Shown: piece after piece, positions 23,195 to 26,847 of the stretch
Layout: every line of letters begins with the position of its first letter
How positions within the stretch are numbered: position 1 is the first letter of the stretch
NCBI GenBank assembly: GCA_013330825.1
Contig: DUHN01000008.1
Span: 1-26,847, forward strand
Reading direction: 5' to 3'
Length of the DNA stretch: 26,847 bases
Source: Candidatus Woesearchaeota archaeon
GTDB lineage: Archaea > Nanobdellota > Nanobdellia > Woesearchaeales > GW2011-AR4
Notes under the pieces: model-generated
The model's database searches: none
What the model saw: the letters and a program-made list of their open reading frames with translations, nothing else
What the model was told of the DNA's origin: nothing
Made by a program: the position numbers and the translations under genes

Positions 23195-23968
23195 ATGCAA
23201 AAGAGGGCACAGATAACCATCTTCCTAGTTATAGCGATCATCATGATTGGCACCCTCTTCCTGCTGTCGTACAGCCAGGACACCATTGATGCGATACGCC
23301 CTAGCGCGGACACCACAGGCATCAAGGGCTTCGTCCAGTCCTGCATGTCCCAGATAGGGGAATGGGCGGTCTATGACACTTCCCTCCAAGGCGGATACTA
23401 CACTCCCCCAGAGCCCAATTTCCCCTATTTCTATGTGGCTATCCCCTACTACTGGAACAATCAGGCTGCATCCATCCCTTCGCAGGGAGAAATAGAGCAG
23501 GAGCTCGCGGCGTACCTCTTCGACAACATCAACCATACCTGCCTCAACGACTTCAACGACTTCAGGAAGCTTGGCTACAGGATTTACGGCGCCAGGCTCA
23601 GCGATCCGTCCGAGATATCCGCCGTCATGAGGGACGGCAGCGTCCTCTTCACGCTGAGGCATCCCATCAGCTTCGAGAAGGGGAACTCAAAGACGACGCT
23701 CGATTCGTTCCAGGTCTCCATACCCCTGGACATGAAAAAGCCGTATGACCTCTCGAACGCGATCATCGCGGAGCAGTCCAGGTATCCGAATGAGATGCCG
23801 CTGAGCTCGCTGGCAGCGCTGGCAGCAGCCAACAACTTCACCTTCGAGATCACCTATTTCGGGGAGGATGACGTGCTGTACAGCCTGATATTCGATGTCC
23901 CCCATAAGGAGCCGCTGGTCTATGGCTTCATGGCACGATACGACTGGAGCGAGCTGCGGTATGGATAA
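23195..23968 (+). CDS. Pilin-like single-span extracellular protein
   Basis: A 257-residue protein. It starts MQKRAQITIFLVIAIIMIG, a short basic end followed by a hydrophobic helix of about 20 residues, resembling class III (type IV pilin-like) signal sequences; Q-x-T-I-F openings of this kind are familiar in DPANN genomes. The rest is predicted extracellular: a Tyr/Pro-rich stretch (GGYYTPPEPNFPYFYVAIPYY), single cysteines at CMSQIG and HTCLND, and a beta-rich C-terminal half (VLFTLRHPISFEKG). ATG 23195 is chosen from the TATA spacing. Its TAA overlaps the ATG of the LysM protein (ATGGATAA), so the two are co-translated and probably work together at the cell surface. Confidence 0.75.
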   Translation: MQKRAQITIFLVIAIIMIGTLFLLSYSQDTIDAIRPSADTTGIKGFVQSCMSQIGEWAVYDTSLQGGYYTPPEPNFPYFYVAIPYYWNNQAASIPSQGEIEQELAAYLFDNINHTCLNDFNDFRKLGYRIYGARLSDPSEISAVMRDGSVLFTLRHPISFEKGNSKTTLDSFQVSIPLDMKKPYDLSNAIIAEQSRYPNEMPLSSLAALAAANNFTFEITYFGEDDVLYSLIFDVPHKEPLVYGFMARYDWSELRYG

Positions 23969-26847
23969 GCGCCTCTTGCCATTGGCCGTGATCTACGGAC
24001 TGCTGCTCTTAAGCATCGTGGCTGCTCAGGATGCGTTTGATTCCCCCATGGATGAGTTTGGCAACACGGCATCTGATTCCTCCAGCGACGTTGCAAACAT
24101 TGAGGACACCCTCAAGACGAACCCTGCAGCCGCAACAGCCGAAGACCTGAACAGCCTGGCGCAGGCGAAAGGGTGGAAAGCGAGGTTCGCGGAAGGGGCG
24201 AAAGTCACGTCATATGACGGCAAAACGATAAAGACACAGTCAGCGACATTCAATCCAGGTGAGCTCACCGCAGCCGGCTCGCGGGTGACGGTGCTGGACA
24301 CTGGCGAGCTCGTCATCGGATCGGGGAAAGTTTCTGGGAGTGAGATCAAAGATTGCCCCGGAGGGGTATGCATCACTGCTGGGAAACTCTCCAAACAATC
24401 GACACCTGGCCCAGGAGAGAAAGGAGCATCATTTGTATTAGAGCCGGGCGAGCCAGGCTCAACATTCGACTACGGAGGCCCAAAAATACAACCATTATCC
24501 GGTGAGATAGGAGAGCAAATTAGCGTCACCTTTACGGATGATGGAGAAACAAAGGTTGCTGGTGTGGGAAAAATCGTTGACGATAAAGGACAAGAGATTG
24601 CTACCTTTACCGGGGTAAAGGACGATTCAGAGGCCACCTTGAAACTCGGCCCGAAAGGGACGCTCATTGATGGGATCTATACGCTCAAGGGTTGCCAGGG
24701 TGGTGACTGCCTTACGGTCACAAGCAAGCCAGACCATCCTGTCTTATTGACGCAATCATCCTCCACCTGCACCGATGCCTGCGTCAGCCTCCGTTTTGAC
24801 AATTCAGGGACTTTAAGAACACTCCTGGTGAAAGACGCTGACTTTACAAGTCATCTTGGTCTATCCATTGTTAGGCTGATTTCCACCACCAGCCCTTCCC
24901 CAGCCGGAGGGTTCCAATTACCTACAATTGACTTGCCCGTAATCTCCCCTACACTAGGCAAAGCACCAGATACGGTCCCTGCAAACACGCCACGGGCAGT
25001 CACTCTCCAGCTACCCAATTCACCTTGGCCGGACACTAAAATGCCAATGACAACGTTCACATACGCTTCACTATCAACGCTTGACACCTCCCTTTCAAAG
25101 TTGCCTCTTTTCTGGCAGCAGACAGTGGCCGCATACTATCGGGATGGGACGTTCACCCTGCAACAGCCAGGATATTATCCTTACTCCATTTCCACAGACA
25201 GCATGCTATTGCACTCTGATGGGGAGATAGTAGACTTGTCCAAGAGTCCGCCTCCGCTCTCAGTCGGAACCTTAAGGGTAGTACCGGCGAACGTGCCGTT
25301 CTGGCCCGAGGTCCCGTATGATCTCTCCCTTCCAGCTCCTGCACCAACGGTTTTTCCACCCACTCCAACCAAACAACCTGCTCCTGAAGCCCCGACACCA
25401 GCCGACACCCCCCCTCCCCCGCCAAAAGCGGCTCCAGAGCCAACAGTCATCGCCCACAAAGTATTGGCTGGTGACAACCCCACCCAGCTGGCGAGAATCT
25501 ACGGCGTCACCGAAGCGGACATCGTGAAGGCAAATCTAGACATGGGAAACCGCAGGATCGTCGCCGGGTCACCAGTCATCATCACTGAAGAGACGTTGAG
25601 GGTTCCCATCAGCGACAAATCCCTGATTCCGGTGGATGTCCTGAACGGGAAAGCGGTCGTCTACTCCACTGCGACGGGCAGCCAATTCAAGACTGTCGTC
25701 ACCAAAGATGCCAACGGGGAACCCATAATGGCATGGGCGAAAGTAGACGCAGATTACAACAAGGAAGAAAACGCCGTGGTGACGGAACCCAAGATCCTTG
25801 TAAAACCGGAAGACCTCGCCACAGGAAACCTGAAATACCTGACTAATCCAAGATATTACGCCAGCGGCCGCTTTGATGTTGATCCCATAGACATCCCGCA
25901 GGCTGCTGCGGCTCCCCAGGCCACTCCGGATGCCAAGGCCGTTCCTGCGCCAACGGCCGCACAGCCGCAGCCCCTCGTCATCCCTGGTGCGAAAGAAAAC
26001 GCCATCCTCGTCAACGGAGAAGCGTATCGCCCCACTACCCAGCCCTACGAAGGCACAATCTACTGGGAAAAAAGAACTTATGGCGCCTTTGGCGATGAGA
26101 TTTGGACCCCGAGCGACAGTCCGTATGCATCAGTCAAGCCGGCTGCGGCAGGCACGCTTCCAAATCCCATCTCTCCTGATCAGTATAAAACTCCCTCCGC
26201 GGCTTTTGCGAACAAGCAGTATGTCCAGTTCAACGACGGAGCACAGATAACACAGATAGTCCCGAACAAGGACTCTTCAGGGGATATCTTCGGCGTCACC
26301 ATCAACCCCGGGACAGACAAGGAGGCCTTTGTTCCATTCGAGTCCGGCAATCCGAACAGGCCGTCCAAGGAATGGACCATCAAGCAATTGGTCGACTATG
26401 CGAATGCCCCTCTGCAGGGCACCACCGTTGCCGAGACTCCCATCACTGGCCAATCCAAGGGGAGCCAACTGCCGATTTACATCTTTGATCCCAACACCGA
26501 TGAACTCTTCTCAATCAATGAAAAAGGAGAGCATGTGTCGGTGCCTGATGCCCAATCCATCCTTCCACAGGGCACTACGAGAAGTCCGACATCTCCGCAG
26601 AGTACCCCTTCCAGCCAAACTTCACCACCAGACCAACTAACCTATGTCGTGTACGAAACGAAAGGGACCGACGGCAAAACCTACCAACTGGTACAGGGCT
26701 ACGATTTCACGAAGGAAGCCCAATGGAGGGTGCTGAGCGGCTATGATGACGTCTCCGGCGAGCCGCTCTGGGAGGCGAGCAAGGGCCCGTTGTCCGCAAC
26801 TTCGGCATCCAGCAGCGTGCAACCGCCAAAAACCGAAACATCAGATA
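23961..26847 (+). CDS. Very large secreted LysM surface protein (3' end outside window)
   Basis: An open frame from ATG 23961 to the last base, at least 962 residues with no stop. A signal peptide is visible (MDKRLLPLAVIYGLLLLSIV then AAQ). Residues about 30-260 are Gly/Thr/Asp-rich and beta-like with tight Cys pairs (DCPGGVC at 132-137, then GCQGGDC and CTDAC). A Pro-rich linker spans about 455-495 (PAPAPTVFPPTPTKQPAP). A LysM-like domain follows at about 497-543 (HKVLAGDNPTQLARIYGV, then VAGSPVIIT), which usually binds GlcNAc-containing glycans. After it come Ala/Pro/Gln and Ser/Thr/Pro linkers between small domains. Coupled to the pilin-like gene by overlapping stop and start. Some codon usage is less GC-rich in the first third. 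Surface attachment or cell-cell contact is a plausible role, inferred. Confidence 0.85.
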   Translation, partial: MDKRLLPLAVIYGLLLLSIVAAQDAFDSPMDEFGNTASDSSSDVANIEDTLKTNPAAATAEDLNSLAQAKGWKARFAEGAKVTSYDGKTIKTQSATFNPGELTAAGSRVTVLDTGELVIGSGKVSGSEIKDCPGGVCITAGKLSKQSTPGPGEKGASFVLEPGEPGSTFDYGGPKIQPLSGEIGEQISVTFTDDGETKVAGVGKIVDDKGQEIATFTGVKDDSEATLKLGPKGTLIDGIYTLKGCQGGDCLTVTSKPDHPVLLTQSSSTCTDACVSLRFDNSGTLRTLLVKDADFTSHLGLSIVRLISTTSPSPAGGFQLPTIDLPVISPTLGKAPDTVPANTPRAVTLQLPNSPWPDTKMPMTTFTYASLSTLDTSLSKLPLFWQQTVAAYYRDGTFTLQQPGYYPYSISTDSMLLHSDGEIVDLSKSPPPLSVGTLRVVPANVPFWPEVPYDLSLPAPAPTVFPPTPTKQPAPEAPTPADTPPPPPKAAPEPTVIAHKVLAGDNPTQLARIYGVTEADIVKANLDMGNRRIVAGSPVIITEETLRVPISDKSLIPVDVLNGKAVVYSTATGSQFKTVVTKDANGEPIMAWAKVDADYNKEENAVVTEPKILVKPEDLATGNLKYLTNPRYYASGRFDVDPIDIPQAAAAPQATPDAKAVPAPTAAQPQPLVIPGAKENAILVNGEAYRPTTQPYEGTIYWEKRTYGAFGDEIWTPSDSPYASVKPAAAGTLPNPISPDQYKTPSAAFANKQYVQFNDGAQITQIVPNKDSSGDIFGVTINPGTDKEAFVPFESGNPNRPSKEWTIKQLVDYANAPLQGTTVAETPITGQSKGSQLPIYIFDPNTDELFSINEKGEHVSVPDAQSILPQGTTRSPTSPQSTPSSQTSPPDQLTYVVYETKGTDGKTYQLVQGYDFTKEAQWRVLSGYDDVSGEPLWEASKGPLSATSASSSVQPPKTETSD

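Noticed and set aside
1..26847. CRISPR arrays, transposases, integrase genes, tRNA genes
   Set aside because: No regularly spaced repeats, no transposase or integrase motifs in any plausible frame, and no tRNA T-loop/cloverleaf pattern was recognised.

Overview
The window looks like a chromosomal segment of an archaeon, most likely a DPANN lineage of the Woesearchaeota/Pacearchaeota type. The evidence is the gene set: archaeal FEN1 with a PIP box, Trm5, tRNA-splicing endonuclease, archaeal RNase J, PAN ATPase, aMBF1 and a eukaryote-like TyrRS. A small pilin-like protein opening with KRAQITIFLVIAIIMIG is a style I associate with DPANN genomes. Most genes have an archaeal TATA-like box (TTTAAA/TTTATA) 20-35 nt before the start codon, which implies short or absent 5' leaders. 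Lineage is inference; no rRNA gene is present.

Layout. (1) 1-1692 is a decayed, mobile-looking edge: a frameshifted C-terminally cut DNA methylase (-), an orphan RQC-HTH protein resembling only the C-terminal part of RecQ (-), and a Bro-N gene interrupted by TAA (+). (2) 1751-9178 is housekeeping and proteolysis: tyrS, an M16 metallopeptidase (-), then M24 peptidase, two overlapping M29-type aminopeptidases, and a PAN-type proteasomal ATPase lacking the C-terminal HbYX motif. Together these form a protein-turnover neighbourhood. (3) 9249-9319 is a candidate C/D box sRNA. (4) 9330-12152 is a (-) operon: winged-helix/REase-like protein, FEN1, Trm5. (5) 12200-14440 is a conspicuously AT-rich insert with an EVE/PUA-like protein, a PD-(D/E)XK-type nuclease and an unknown partner; it resembles a small defence island. 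(6) 14470-16507 is RNA processing: endA (-) and RNase J (+). (7) 16551-17128 holds a small DUF4190-like membrane protein and a strongly nested inverted-repeat region, either a structured RNA of about 220 nt or a MITE-like element. (8) 17129-21143 is an envelope glycosylation block: two processive-type GT2 enzymes and a GT-C enzyme. (9) 21144-26847 has aMBF1 (-), a protein with an internal Tat-like motif, the pilin-like membrane protein, and a very large secreted LysM protein that runs off the right edge.

The most unusual items are the nested-stem locus at 16851-17071 with 12-bp direct repeats, the AT-rich nuclease/EVE island, the large LysM surface protein coupled to the pilin-like gene, the PAN ATPase without HbYX, and the damaged Bro-N/RQC/methylase edge.
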